Shown here: positions 16,908 to 26,900 of the stretch, piece after piece | Position numbering within the stretch: position 1 is the stretch's first letter | Layout: every line of letters starts with the position of its first letter | Assembly: GCA_013314755.1 (NCBI GenBank) | Contig: JABUFA010000002.1 | Location: 62,001-126,000 of the forward strand | Direction: 5' to 3' | DNA: 64,000 nt | Origin: Chthonomonadia bacterium | Lineage (GTDB): Bacteria > Armatimonadota > HRBIN16 | Position numbers and translations under genes: made by a program | Notes under the pieces: model-generated | Database searches by the model: none | Seen by the model: the letters and a program-made list of their open reading frames with translations, nothing else | What the model was told of the DNA's origin: nothing

Positions 16908-17566
16908 TGGATATTTCCTTCGTGATCGGGGCAATAGTGGGTGCGGGTAGCGCGGCGGGAACCTACTATCTGTTCAAGCGGTGGGAGGTGTACCGCGAGC
17001 GCACGCGCGAGGAATCGCGCCGGCAGGACATCCTGCATCGTCTGGTGGTCGAGTCGCTGGACAATGCCGCATGGAACGCCTACATTGAATCCATCATTGA
17101 CGGCTGGCTGAAGGCGCACGAATCCCGGATACTCACTCCGCAGGAGGTGCAGGACGCCCTGTATCGCTGGGTCGCCGAACCTTACGCCCTGCGCTACCAT
17201 CGCGACGCGATGCAGGCGTATACCAGCCTGCCCATCCGAGACGAAAAGGAGCAGGAGCTGTACGTCGCCGTGACCAGCGTATATAATGACCTGACGCTGA
17301 ACACCCTTACCCTGCGGATGCTTCGCCTGTTTCAGGAGCTGGAGGGCGCGGAGACGCCGTGCATCTCGCCGGAGAATCTCGTGTTATTGCTACAGCGTGT
17401 CGCCCAGGAGTTCAAAGCCAACGGGGAACGCTTTTACGCGCTCGCCGTGCGTCTGGTGGAACGCTATCCCTTCCTCGCCGAGACCCATGCCCGCAAGATG
17501 CGCCTCCTGCTGGAACAGCTGGAAAACTACCAGAAGCACACCGCCTCCCCTGAGAGTGACCATTAA
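16907..17566 (+). CDS. Membrane-anchored helical protein of unknown function
   Basis: A 219-residue protein. The first 20 residues (ISFVIGAIVGAGSAAGTYYL) form one membrane helix, and the rest is charged and mostly helical, probably cytoplasmic. No known domain is recognised. It is the last gene of the nadE run, with overlap on both ends. A promoter element for the next group begins about 40 bases after its stop. Confidence 0.6.
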   Translation: MDISFVIGAIVGAGSAAGTYYLFKRWEVYRERTREESRRQDILHRLVVESLDNAAWNAYIESIIDGWLKAHESRILTPQEVQDALYRWVAEPYALRYHRDAMQAYTSLPIRDEKEQELYVAVTSVYNDLTLNTLTLRMLRLFQELEGAETPCISPENLVLLLQRVAQEFKANGERFYALAVRLVERYPFLAETHARKMRLLLEQLENYQKHTASPESDH

Positions 17567-17602
17567 GCCTTTCGCGATAGATTCTCCGGTCCGCATCAGA
17601 TG

Positions 17603-17613
17603 TGTGCTATAAT
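17603..17613 (+). promoter_or_regulatory. Extended -10 promoter element before the nicotinamidase gene
   Basis: TGTGCTATAAT, identical to the element before the Uma2 gene, lies about 60 bases upstream of the nicotinamidase ATG. No clear -35 box is present, which is tolerated by extended -10 promoters. It probably starts the nicotinamidase, nicotinate phosphoribosyltransferase and AGE transcript. Confidence 0.5.
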
Positions 17614-17671
17614 AGGGAGGCGCGACGAGCACCAGATTTTGTAGGCACAACGGGACAACACGGAAGGCGTG

Positions 17672-18388
17672 ATGACAGAGAGAGATTCCGACAGCGGTGA
17701 CCCTCTGCACTTTGTAGACGAATGGTTTGCACGTCTGCCCGAATGGCAATGGGAGACCAATATACTGCTTCCTGCCGGTAGGGCGGAGGCGGTTGCCCTT
17801 TTTGCGGTGGACACGATAAACGCTTTCGCGCATGAGGGGATGCTTGCAGGTGAACGGATGCGCAGGATGCTGGAGCGTCTGCGTCGCCTCTTTATCCGCG
17901 CGCACGAGTGGGGCGTGCCGCACTTCATCCTCCTGCTGGACAGCCACAACGACGACGCCGAAGAGTTTCGCTACTTCCCCGCCCATGCCGTTCGTGGCAC
18001 CACCGAAGCGCGTCTGGCGTCCGAAATAGAAAGTCTGCCCTTCCGCGACCGCTTCACCGTGTTCGTAAAGAACTCGTTCCACCCCGCAAACGCCACCAGC
18101 CTAGAGCCCTGGCTGATGGACAACCCACAGGTCACCCACTTTGTGGTCACGGGCTGTGGCACCGACCTGGGCGTCTATCTGCTGGCGACCTACCTGCACA
18201 CCCACCTGCTGGCGCACAACGCTCCCGGACGGGTTATCGTGCCCGCCGAGTGCACCGACACGTACCACATGGACGCCAGCTTCGCCGCCGGGCGGGGAAG
18301 CCTGCCCCACCCCGCAGACCTGTTCCACAAAATCGCCCTGTACCATCTGGCAATCCACGGGATAACGGTGGTAAAAGATATTCGGTGA
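17672..18388 (+). CDS. pncA: Nicotinamidase-like cysteine hydrolase
   Basis: A 238-residue isochorismatase-fold hydrolase. The triad is Asp in ALFAVDTINAF (D47), Lys in FVKNSFHPAN (K133) and Cys in VTGCGTDLGVYLLA (C162). Metal-site residues of true nicotinamidases are also suggested by LLLDSHNDDAEEFRYFPAHA, giving the D-H-H pattern before a GT. The enzyme would convert nicotinamide to nicotinate. This fits its neighbour, nicotinate phosphoribosyltransferase, which begins 8 bases downstream. ATG 17672 is preferred over the overlapping GTG at 17669 because GGAAGG is at a usable distance. Confidence 0.82.
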   Translation: MTERDSDSGDPLHFVDEWFARLPEWQWETNILLPAGRAEAVALFAVDTINAFAHEGMLAGERMRRMLERLRRLFIRAHEWGVPHFILLLDSHNDDAEEFRYFPAHAVRGTTEARLASEIESLPFRDRFTVFVKNSFHPANATSLEPWLMDNPQVTHFVVTGCGTDLGVYLLATYLHTHLLAHNAPGRVIVPAECTDTYHMDASFAAGRGSLPHPADLFHKIALYHLAIHGITVVKDIR

Positions 18389-18395
18389 GGATAAC

Positions 18396-19760
18396 ATGAG
18401 CATCTTTGACGGCAGAAGGATACCCGCAGACCAGCTGAACATGGACTGGGAAGGCATTCGCCGGGGCGCCTACAGCGACCGCTACTTCTGGAACGGGATG
18501 ACCATTCTCACCCGGCTGGCGCAGGAGGGCTACTGTTTCGCTGGTACGTCCACTATTCTGGAAGCGCAGGGCATCCACGACTACAGTCACGTGCATACAG
18601 GCGACATGGTGGTGGAGATGCAATGGTTCCCCCGACGCAAGCCGTTTACGGTGGTGGCGGGCGTGGACGTGGCGATTGCCATCCTGCAGAGATGCTGTGG
18701 CGAGTGGGATGGCGACCGTTTCATCCCGGCGGGCGACAGCTTAGAGATTCTGGCGGTGCAGGACGGCACGCTTGCACCCTACGAGGGCAACCCGCAGGAG
18801 ATTACCCCGGTGCTGAAAGTGAGGGGACCTTATCGCCACTTCGCCATTCTGGAGACGCCCACGCTGGGCGTGCTCACCCGCGCCAGCCGCATCGCCACCA
18901 ATACCTATTATCTTATTAAGGCGGCGCGAGGCAAACCGGTGCTGTTCTTCCCTGCCCGCTTCGACCTGCCCGCCACGCAGGCGATAGACGGCTATGCCTA
19001 CTTCATCGGCGTGCAGAGATACAACAGGGACTTCGGCGCCCAGACGGTTCCCTTCGTTTCCACGCCGGCGCAGGCATCGTTCTGGGGCGGACAGGCTGGG
19101 GGCACGGTGGCGCACGCCATGATTGCCTGCTTTCTGGGCGACACCACCGAGCTGATGTTGCAGTTCGCGCGAATCATGCCCCCTGCCGTGCCGCGCATCG
19201 CGCTGGTGGACTTTCATAACGACTGTGTGACCACCTCTTTACAGGTCGCAAAAGCATTTTTCGCTCGCTACCGGCAGGCGATAGAATCGGGCGATGCCGA
19301 GGGCGCACAGCGTTACAAACTGTATGGTGTTCGCCCCGACACAGGGGGAGAGCTGCGCGACCGAAGCCTGAGCCACCTGCCCGACGACCCTGCGCTTTAC
19401 GGAGTCAGCCCTGCACTCATTCGCACCCTGCGGGACGCACTGGACAATGCGTGGAAAGACTGGGACCTGCCTGGCGAATGGCGCGAGCGGGCGGGCGAAT
19501 ACTGTCGGCAGGTCAAAATTGTGGCAACGGGAGGCTTCAACTTGCAGCGCATCCAGCAGTTCGAGGAGCAGGGCGTGCCCGTGGACATCTACGGCGTCGG
19601 CTCGTCCTTCTTCTCCAACAGCTCGGTAGAGGGCACGGTGACCGACTTCACCGCCGATGTGGTGCGCGTGAAGATAGGCGACCGCTGGATACACATGGCG
19701 AAAGAGGGGCGCCGTGCCTGTGATAATCCTGAACTGCAACGAGTGGAGGATCCGCTGTGA
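18396..19760 (+). CDS. pncB: Nicotinate phosphoribosyltransferase
   Basis: A 454-residue enzyme that makes nicotinate mononucleotide from nicotinate and PRPP. The N-terminal pattern RRGAYSDRYFWN, the middle GGTVAHAMIACFLGDTTELM, and the phosphate-binding end VATGGFNLQRIQQFEEQGVP followed by IYGVGSSFFSN match the type II phosphoribosyltransferase fold of NAPRTase. It follows the nicotinamidase closely and overlaps the epimerase start by 4 bases. With pncA and nadE it covers salvage from nicotinamide to NAD+, except the adenylyltransferase step, which is not in the window. Confidence 0.9.
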   Translation: MSIFDGRRIPADQLNMDWEGIRRGAYSDRYFWNGMTILTRLAQEGYCFAGTSTILEAQGIHDYSHVHTGDMVVEMQWFPRRKPFTVVAGVDVAIAILQRCCGEWDGDRFIPAGDSLEILAVQDGTLAPYEGNPQEITPVLKVRGPYRHFAILETPTLGVLTRASRIATNTYYLIKAARGKPVLFFPARFDLPATQAIDGYAYFIGVQRYNRDFGAQTVPFVSTPAQASFWGGQAGGTVAHAMIACFLGDTTELMLQFARIMPPAVPRIALVDFHNDCVTTSLQVAKAFFARYRQAIESGDAEGAQRYKLYGVRPDTGGELRDRSLSHLPDDPALYGVSPALIRTLRDALDNAWKDWDLPGEWRERAGEYCRQVKIVATGGFNLQRIQQFEEQGVPVDIYGVGSSFFSNSSVEGTVTDFTADVVRVKIGDRWIHMAKEGRRACDNPELQRVEDPL

Positions 19761-20944
19761 GCGAGCAGATTCTACCTTCCGCAGAGGAGATAAAACGACA
19801 CGTATTAAGTAACCTGACCTTCTGGGCGGAACACGCTGTAGACCGCGACGGAGGCGGTTTCTGGACGCACCTGAACCGCGACGGCTCCCGCTACGGCGAC
19901 GGGCAGAAGTTTCTGGTGATGCAGGCACGGATGACCTACGCCTTCGCCATCGCTACCCTTTGGAGCGGTGATAGTGCATGGCGGGAGCTGGTAGAGCATG
20001 GCGTGTACTTCCTGCGAGAGAAGATGCATGACCCCAAATGCGGAGGCTGGTTCTGGACGGTCTCGCGCGAGGGTGAACTGACCAACGGCAGTAAAATGGC
20101 GTATGGACACGCCTTTGTGGTGTACGCTCTCGCCTATGCGGGACACGCCCTGCGCGATGACGCGCTTCTGCACGATGCCGAGCGAGCACTGGAGTGGATG
20201 CATGAGCACCTGTGGGATGCAGACCGCGGCGGATACGTGCAGTCGCTCACCCGCTGTCTGTTCCCCCTGGACAACACCAAACGTCTGGACACGCAACTGC
20301 ATAGTATGGAAGCCGCTTCGGCGGTGATGGCGTTTTGCGGTTCTCCCTTCGCCCGGAAACACCTGCGCGAGCTGGCGCAAATCGTGGCACACCGGGCAAT
20401 CCATCCCAACGGCAGGTGCGCGCGCGAGTGGTTCCTGAACGACTGGCAGGAGCACACGGAAGCCACCGGCGGCAACGTCAGTATTGGGCACAATCTGGAG
20501 GCTGCGTGGTTCCTGCGCATGGCTGGTCTGCAACTGGATACCGACGCCTTTAACGCCACTGCCGATACGCTCCTGCAGTTTTGCCTACAGCACGGCTGGC
20601 ACGAAGGACAGCAGGCTTTCCTGCAGACCACCACCCCGGAGGGCAAGCCAGTCAACACGCAGTTTATCTACTGGACACAGGGCGAGGCGATGGGAGCACT
20701 GTCGCTGTGGTGGCGGCTAACAGGCGAGGAGCTCTATTTGCAGCGGCTGGCGCAGGTCTGCCGTACCGTGCTTGACCGCTTCCACGACAGGGAGTATGGG
20801 GAATACTTTGAGGTGCTGGACGAGACAGGCGCCCCCACTCACACCCACAAAGGAAGCGCGTGGAAAGCGGCGTATCACCTGACGCAGGCATGGTGGCACG
20901 TAGCCGGGAATCTCTATGAAACCACGTTGAGGGCAGTGCTGTAG
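19757..20944 (+). CDS. AGE (N-acylglucosamine 2-epimerase) family isomerase
   Basis: A 395-residue (alpha/alpha)6-barrel protein of the AGE family, related to cellobiose 2-epimerase and sugar isomerases. Recognisable parts are GGGFWTHLNRDGS near the N-terminus, KMAYGHAFVVYALA, TGGNVSIGHNLEAAWFL with the conserved His, and KGSAWKAAYHLTQAWWH at the end, where the second catalytic His lies. It overlaps pncB by 4 bases although no link to NAD metabolism is evident. The convergent beta-mannosidase downstream makes a mannose or manno-oligosaccharide substrate attractive. Confidence 0.85.
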   Translation: MSEQILPSAEEIKRHVLSNLTFWAEHAVDRDGGGFWTHLNRDGSRYGDGQKFLVMQARMTYAFAIATLWSGDSAWRELVEHGVYFLREKMHDPKCGGWFWTVSREGELTNGSKMAYGHAFVVYALAYAGHALRDDALLHDAERALEWMHEHLWDADRGGYVQSLTRCLFPLDNTKRLDTQLHSMEAASAVMAFCGSPFARKHLRELAQIVAHRAIHPNGRCAREWFLNDWQEHTEATGGNVSIGHNLEAAWFLRMAGLQLDTDAFNATADTLLQFCLQHGWHEGQQAFLQTTTPEGKPVNTQFIYWTQGEAMGALSLWWRLTGEELYLQRLAQVCRTVLDRFHDREYGEYFEVLDETGAPTHTHKGSAWKAAYHLTQAWWHVAGNLYETTLRAVL

Positions 20945-20948
20945 TGAA

Positions 20949-20973
20949 CGGGGGCAACCGAGCGGTTGCCCCC
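20949..20973. terminator. Bidirectional hairpin between convergent genes
   Basis: CGGGGGCAACC-GAGC-GGTTGCCCCCG forms an 11-bp perfect stem in the 40-base gap between the epimerase stop and the beta-mannosidase stop. There is no T-run, so an intrinsic terminator is only probable. The GGGGCAACC/GGTTGCCCC core also occurs as a repeat near 31.2-31.35 kb. Confidence 0.55.
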
Positions 20974-20984
20974 GACTGTGTGCC

Positions 20985-23519
20985 TTACGGATACTCTGCC
21001 TGAACCTTCTTCACGTTCAATCCCCACACCTGCACCTGTCGCGGGTCGCAGGGCTCGGGGCTGGTGAACTCGATGGTACGTGTCTCCCCAGGCAGGAGGA
21101 ACAGGTAGTTGTCGCTGACCTGCACGGCATCCTGCGGGAACACCAGATGCACGAAGTGCGCGTACTTGTCCGCGCTCAGCTCGCACCCCCAGCGACAGCC
21201 CTCCTCGCCGAGCGGAGTAAACACGGCGCGAACCGTCGCCTTCGGCATCTTCAGCCGCTTCCACTCCTCAAAGAAGTGGACATTATCAGGTGCGCCGTTG
21301 CCGCGGGTTACCTGCACCACCAGAAACTCCGTTCTGGCATCGCCAGCGGGGTCAAGACGCAGCAATTGCTCGCTGCTGTTCGCCGGCACTTTCACCCGGT
21401 GTACCTCGTCCGAAAGCACCGTGCCATCCAGGCGCATTCGCCGGATACGCAGGTCGCTGGAGGCTGGCTGTAAAGTATCATTGACGCCCCACAGCGTGAC
21501 CGAGCCGTCCTCTTCCTGCCGGAAGGTGTACAGCAGAGGTGCAAAGGCGCGGGTGACGTAATGGTACGCGCCCTTCGGGTTGAGGTAGTAATCAATCACG
21601 CTCCACGAGATGCCGGGCCAGCAGTCGTTCAGCTGCCAGAACAGGGCGCCGCTGCACTCGAACTTGCGCCGGCGGTAGTGCTCAATGCCGAACTTCAGCC
21701 CCTCCGCCTGCACCATCTGCGACAGCAGCACGAACTCCTGAATGTCCTTCGGCTGCCACACATGCGCCTCGAACATCCGCTCCTTGCGCGAGGTGTCGGG
21801 GTCTTTGATGCGGTACAGCATTCCCTCGCTGTCGTAGAAGAACTGTTCGGGCGGAATGTTGCGCTGAAGGGTGCGTAAGGCGGGCGCACCGTGCATCCCG
21901 AACTCGCTGATGAATCGCCCTTTATCGTGCGCATAGTGGCGGTACGAGACGCCTTCCGGGGTCGGGTTGGAGCGAGGTTCTTCACGGCTGATGCGCGGGT
22001 AAATCATGCCCGCCCACACCTGCCAGTTGTGTTTGTCGCCCGCTTTGTCGCTGTTGGCGTCGTCACCGCCCCAGGGACTGCCCGGCCAGTAGAGGCGCGA
22101 CGGGTCGTGGCGAGCACAGGCTTCTGGAAGTATCTCCTCGTAGATGCGCCTGCCGAAGAAGGGGAAGTCGGGTTCGTTCCAGTGAATCATGCTGTCAATC
22201 CACTGGTTCTCGTTGTTGCCGCACCACAGCGCGATGCAGGGATGGTTGCGCAGCTCCTTTACCACTATCTCCGCCTCCCGGCGCACCTCCCTGACAAACT
22301 CTTCGTCGTCGTCGGGATAGGCGGCGCAGCTGAACATGAAATCCTGCCACACCAGAATGCCCAACTCGTCGCACGCGTTGTAGAACTCTGGCGACTCGTA
22401 GATGCCTCCGCCCCACACCCTCAGCATGTTCATGTTGGCATCACGAGCCATCTGCACCAGCTTGCGGTAGCGCTCGGCGGGGATGGAGCCAATCAGGTTG
22501 TCCGCAGGGATCCAGTCTGCACCCTTAGCGAACAGTTTGACACCGTTCAGCACGAAGGTGAAGTTCGTGGTGTCCGGCTCCAGCCCCGGCGACTGGTCCA
22601 CCTCAATGGTGCGCACTCCAAACCGGGTGCTCTGGGTGTGTATCACTTTTGCACCGTCCAGCAGTTCCGCTTCCAGCACATAAAGATGCGGAGTGCCCAG
22701 GTCATGCGTCCACCACACCTGCGCCGACTCCATCCACAGCGTGGTTTCCGCCCTGCCGTCTATCACGGGCGCGCTCACCCGCCAGTCCTGTCCATGGTCG
22801 TGGATGGCGAAGCTCACCACCAGCTGGCGACCCTGCTCACCGATGGGTTCCACCTCCGCCAGCAGGCGCACTTCCGCCCCGTTTTCGTCAAGCCGTGTGG
22901 TGTACGCGAAGAGATGGGCAATGCGGGCGGTGGTATGCGCCTCCAGCCGCACCGGTCGCCACACGCCAACGGTCACCAGACGCGGACCCCAGTCCCATCC
23001 CCAGTTCATCTGTGCCTTGCGCACCCACACGCGCGGCTTGTAGAAGGCAGACCAGTAGCGCGAGACGTCCTTTTTCTCTGCCTCCAGCACCACCGGGTGG
23101 AAACACACCGCCAGCACGTTCTCCTCGCCCTGGCGCAGATGAGCGGTCACGTCGAACCGATACGGAGTGAACATGTTCTGCGCGGAGCCGACCTTCTCGC
23201 CGTTCAGGTAGACGTCGGCAAAGGTATCCAGCCCCTCAAACACGAGGTCAAACCGCTCGCCGTGCATCTGGGTGGGAACGGTAAAGCGCGTGCGATACCA
23301 CCACTCGTAATCCTCCACCCAGCCGCACGCTTCAGGGTTTTCATCGTAGTAGGGGTCGGGCAGAACGCCCGCGCGAATCAGTGCGGTATGAACATCGCCC
23401 GGCACGGAAACGCTGATGGCTTCTCGCTCGTCAAAGTCGGGCGCATATGCCCGCTTCTGCGCTCCCTGCCCCGGCTCAAAATAGAAGAGTTTCCACTCTC
23501 CGTCCAGCGATAACTGCAT
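20985..23519 (-). CDS. Beta-mannosidase, glycoside hydrolase family 2
   Basis: An 844-residue GH2 enzyme. It opens with MQLSLDGEWKLF, continues with the jelly-roll sandwich (VPGDVHTALIRAGVLPDPYY, the beta-mannosidase form), then the immunoglobulin-like and TIM-barrel domains. The acid/base Glu is in LWCGNNENQWID (about residue 435) and the nucleophile Glu in FISEFGMHG (about 538). The start at 23519 has AGGAGG 9 bases upstream. A longer frame to 23552 has no ribosome-binding site. No signal peptide, so it probably works in the cytoplasm on imported manno-oligosaccharides. Confidence 0.92.
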   Translation of the reverse strand: MQLSLDGEWKLFYFEPGQGAQKRAYAPDFDEREAISVSVPGDVHTALIRAGVLPDPYYDENPEACGWVEDYEWWYRTRFTVPTQMHGERFDLVFEGLDTFADVYLNGEKVGSAQNMFTPYRFDVTAHLRQGEENVLAVCFHPVVLEAEKKDVSRYWSAFYKPRVWVRKAQMNWGWDWGPRLVTVGVWRPVRLEAHTTARIAHLFAYTTRLDENGAEVRLLAEVEPIGEQGRQLVVSFAIHDHGQDWRVSAPVIDGRAETTLWMESAQVWWTHDLGTPHLYVLEAELLDGAKVIHTQSTRFGVRTIEVDQSPGLEPDTTNFTFVLNGVKLFAKGADWIPADNLIGSIPAERYRKLVQMARDANMNMLRVWGGGIYESPEFYNACDELGILVWQDFMFSCAAYPDDDEEFVREVRREAEIVVKELRNHPCIALWCGNNENQWIDSMIHWNEPDFPFFGRRIYEEILPEACARHDPSRLYWPGSPWGGDDANSDKAGDKHNWQVWAGMIYPRISREEPRSNPTPEGVSYRHYAHDKGRFISEFGMHGAPALRTLQRNIPPEQFFYDSEGMLYRIKDPDTSRKERMFEAHVWQPKDIQEFVLLSQMVQAEGLKFGIEHYRRRKFECSGALFWQLNDCWPGISWSVIDYYLNPKGAYHYVTRAFAPLLYTFRQEEDGSVTLWGVNDTLQPASSDLRIRRMRLDGTVLSDEVHRVKVPANSSEQLLRLDPAGDARTEFLVVQVTRGNGAPDNVHFFEEWKRLKMPKATVRAVFTPLGEEGCRWGCELSADKYAHFVHLVFPQDAVQVSDNYLFLLPGETRTIEFTSPEPCDPRQVQVWGLNVKKVQAEYP

Positions 23520-23614
23520 ATGCCAATTCCTCCTTACCGCTCTTTTATACACGACGAAACGGCTGAAGTCAAGCCTGTATTGTTGCGAGGCAACGGTGCC
23601 GGGGAGGTCTCAAT

Positions 23615-23826
23615 CTGCTCCAGCAGGTTTCGCCAAGTGTTGCCTGCGATTTCCAATCACAAGGTTGCCTCAAGAAACATCCCTGCAACTGGAAGTTGCG
23701 GGCTACTCAAAACAAAGCCTCCTGCGGAGGCTGACCTTTTTGGAGTGCTGAAGCTTGCTTCAGCAACCCCTAACCTGCGTCAGCAGGTTTCGTCCTGTGT
23801 AGCCTGCGACCTCCAGTCGCAAGGGC
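23615..23826 (-). repeat. Composite hairpin repeat, copy B (orientation -)
   Basis: Read on the minus strand the order is H1 (GCGACT-GGA-GGTCGC), H2 (AACCTGC-TGAC-GCAGGTT), H3 (GCTGAAGCAAGCTTCAGC), H4 (AGCCTCCGCAGGAGGCT) and H5 (GCAACTTCCAGTTGC). A further H1-H2 pair follows (23615-23665), so the element is one and a half units. It occupies the gap between the divergent beta-mannosidase and Tricorn genes. This 405-base gap holds nothing else recognisable apart from the two ribosome-binding sites. Confidence 0.9.
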
Positions 23827-23924
23827 AGAAATAGTAGAGGAATAGACACCCCAGCAAGCAGGCTTGACCCTACCGAATGGCGAAAAGAAAGGGGCAAAAC
23901 TGGTCACGGAGGTTACCAAACGGG

Positions 23925-26900
23925 ATGAAGTTGCTTCTGCGGTTGTCTGCGTTGACGGCACTCATTGGCATCATGGCTGTCACGGGTGTTGCCCAAACGC
24001 CCGTTCGTTTTGCCCGCTATCCCGCCCCATCTCCCGACGGCAAACAGATTGCCTTCTGCTGGCAGGGAGACCTGTGGCTGGTCAGCAGTTCGGGCGGAGA
24101 GGCGAAGCGCCTGACGGTTCATGAAGGCTACGACTTCGCCCCCGTCTGGTCGCCCGACGGCACGCGCATCGCCTTCACCTCCGACCGCTACGGCAACGAT
24201 GATGTGTTCGTGCTGAACCTGCGAAACGGCAGCATCCAGCGATTGACGTTCTGGTCGGGAAGAGACCGTGCGCTCGGCTGGACACCAGATGGCAAGGCGG
24301 TCATCTTCGAGTCTAGCCGGGATTGGGAACCCTACGGTGCGGAAGCCTGCGCCTATGTGGCGCCGCTGAGCGGAGGCACACCTTATCGCTTACACGACGT
24401 GCCTGGCGTCTATGTTGCCCTCTCTCCCGATGGTACGCAGGCGGCTTTCGTTCGGCGCGACGGCTCCTGGTGGCGCAAGGGCTACCGCGGTAGCGCTTCG
24501 GGAGACATCTGGATACACCACCTGAAGGAGGGGCGCTTCGTTCGCCTTACCGACGACAACATCCCCGACACTCAGCCGATGTGGTCGCCCGACGGCAAGA
24601 CGCTCTACTTCCTCTCCGAACGTGACGGCACAGCCAACCTCTGGGCGATGGGCACGGATGGCAAAGGCGCGAAGCAGCTAACCCGCTATCGCGGCGACGG
24701 CGTGCGCTTTCCACAAATCGCCCGCAACGGCAGTCTCATCGCCTACGAGCAGGGCATGGATATCTGCACCCTGAACCCCGCTTCTGGCGAGATAAACATC
24801 CTGCAGATAACCGCACCCGCCGGCGACGTGCGCCGGCGCGAAGACCTCTGGCTACAGGTGCGCGGGGATGTGTCCGAGTTTGCGATTGCTCCCAGCGGGA
24901 AGGAGGTCGCCTTCGTCGTGCGGGGAGAGGTGTTTGTCACCCGTTACCCGGACGGCGGTCCCGCCCGCCGCCTGACCGAAACGGTGGAGCCAGAATACGG
25001 CTTAACCTGGTCGCCCGACAGCAAGTCGCTGGTGTTCGCCTCCGAGCGTGGGGGCACGACCAGCCTGTATCTGGTGACCTCTGATGACCCCGAAGAGCCG
25101 CGCCTGCGCCGCACGAGCAAACTCAAGACCGAACGCCTGACGAACTCGCCTCAACCCGACACCTCGCCCGTCTTCTCGCCCGACGGCAAGAAGATTGCCT
25201 TCCGCCGAGGCAACGGTAACCTGGTGATACTGGACCTGGAAACGAAACAGGAACGCACCCTGGTTACGCACTGGAACCTCGGGCAGTTCGTGTGGTCGCC
25301 CGACAGCCGATGGATTGCCTTTGAGATGGAAGATAACGAGTACAACAGCGACATTTATATTCTTTCGGTGGAGGACGGCAAAACGGTCAACGTGAGCCGC
25401 CATCCGAACAACGACATCAACCCTTCGTGGTCGGCAAACGGCAGGGCGCTGGCGTTCCTGTCCCAGCGTGATGGGCGCAACTTCAACATCTGCTATCTCT
25501 ACCTGCGCCGGGCGGACGACGAGAAGAGCAAAGCCGACTGGCAGGACGAAGAGGACGCGAAATACGACGCTCCCAAAAGGCCCGACGAGAAACCTGCCAA
25601 AACCGAGAAGGAACCTGTGCAGATAGACTTCGAGGACATCCACGACCGCGTGCGGCAGGTCACGCGCTACGTCGGAGGCGTGCAGGAGGTTGCGCTCTCG
25701 CCCGACGGCAAAAAGATAGCCTTCCGCAGCGCGTATCAGGGGCAGAGCGACCTCTACGTGATAGACTGGGACGGCAGTAACGAAAAACGCCTGACAACAG
25801 GGGGAACCTCCCCGTCCGACATCCGCTGGAGCAGTGACGGCAATACTCTGACCTTCCTCAGCCGGGGGCGCATCTCGCGCATTCCTGCGGCGGGAGGAAG
25901 TGTGCAGTCCACCGACTTCAGTGCCCAGATGCGAGTAGACCTGCTCGCCGAGCGCGAATATGTGTTTGACGCCGTCTGGCGCACGCTCAACGAAGTCTTC
26001 TACGACCCGAAGTTTCACGGCACGGACTGGGCAAGCATGCGCCTGAAATATCGCCCATACCTCCAGCACGTGACCGAAGACCGCGACTTCAGCGCGGTGG
26101 TGTACATGATGCTGGGCGAGCTGAACTCCTCTCACGTGGGCTTTACACCGCGCCAGAGCACCACCGCTCAAAGCGTAGAGACGGGAATGCTGGGCGTGGT
26201 GTGGGCGAACACGCGCGACGGCGAGGGATTGGTAATCGAATCGGTCATCCCGAACACACCCGCTTCGCGCTCCGATGCGGACCTGAAGCCTGGCGAGCGC
26301 GCGCTGGCAATTAACGACCGGCGGATCACCCCAACCACCAACGTCTGGGAGCTGCTCAACGGCACGGTCGGCGAGAAGACCACCCTGCTGGTGCGTTCCA
26401 CCGACGGCAAGGAGCGCACGGTTATTCTGCGCCCGATTTCCCCTGCCGATTTTCGTCGCGCCCGCTACGAACACTGGACGAAGCGCAACCGCCAGTGGGT
26501 AGAGGAGCAATCGCGGGGCGAGCTGGGCTATGCCCACATCCAGGGCATGGGCGAACTGAACGTATACGAGTTCATTCGGCAGCTTCACGCGGCGGCATAC
26601 GGCAAGAAGGGACTGGTAATAGACGTGCGCTTCAACGGCGGCGGCTGGACCACCGATTACCTGCTGGCGGTTCTGATGGCGAAGCGCCACGCCTATACCC
26701 TCTCGCGCGGAGGGGAACCGGGCTATCCCCAGGATCGTCTGCCGCTGTACGTGTGGACAAAACCCATTGCGGTGTTGTGCAACGAGCGCAGCTTCAGCAA
26801 CGCCGAAATCTTCACCCACGCCATCAAGACGCTGAAGCGCGGACCGGTTATCGGGTTGCCCACCGCCGGCGGGGTTATCAGCACGGGAAGGCGCACCCTG

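Noticed and set aside
21891-23513. Plus-strand open frame of 540 codons
   Set aside because: Antisense to the GH2 beta-mannosidase, whose catalytic motifs are certain.
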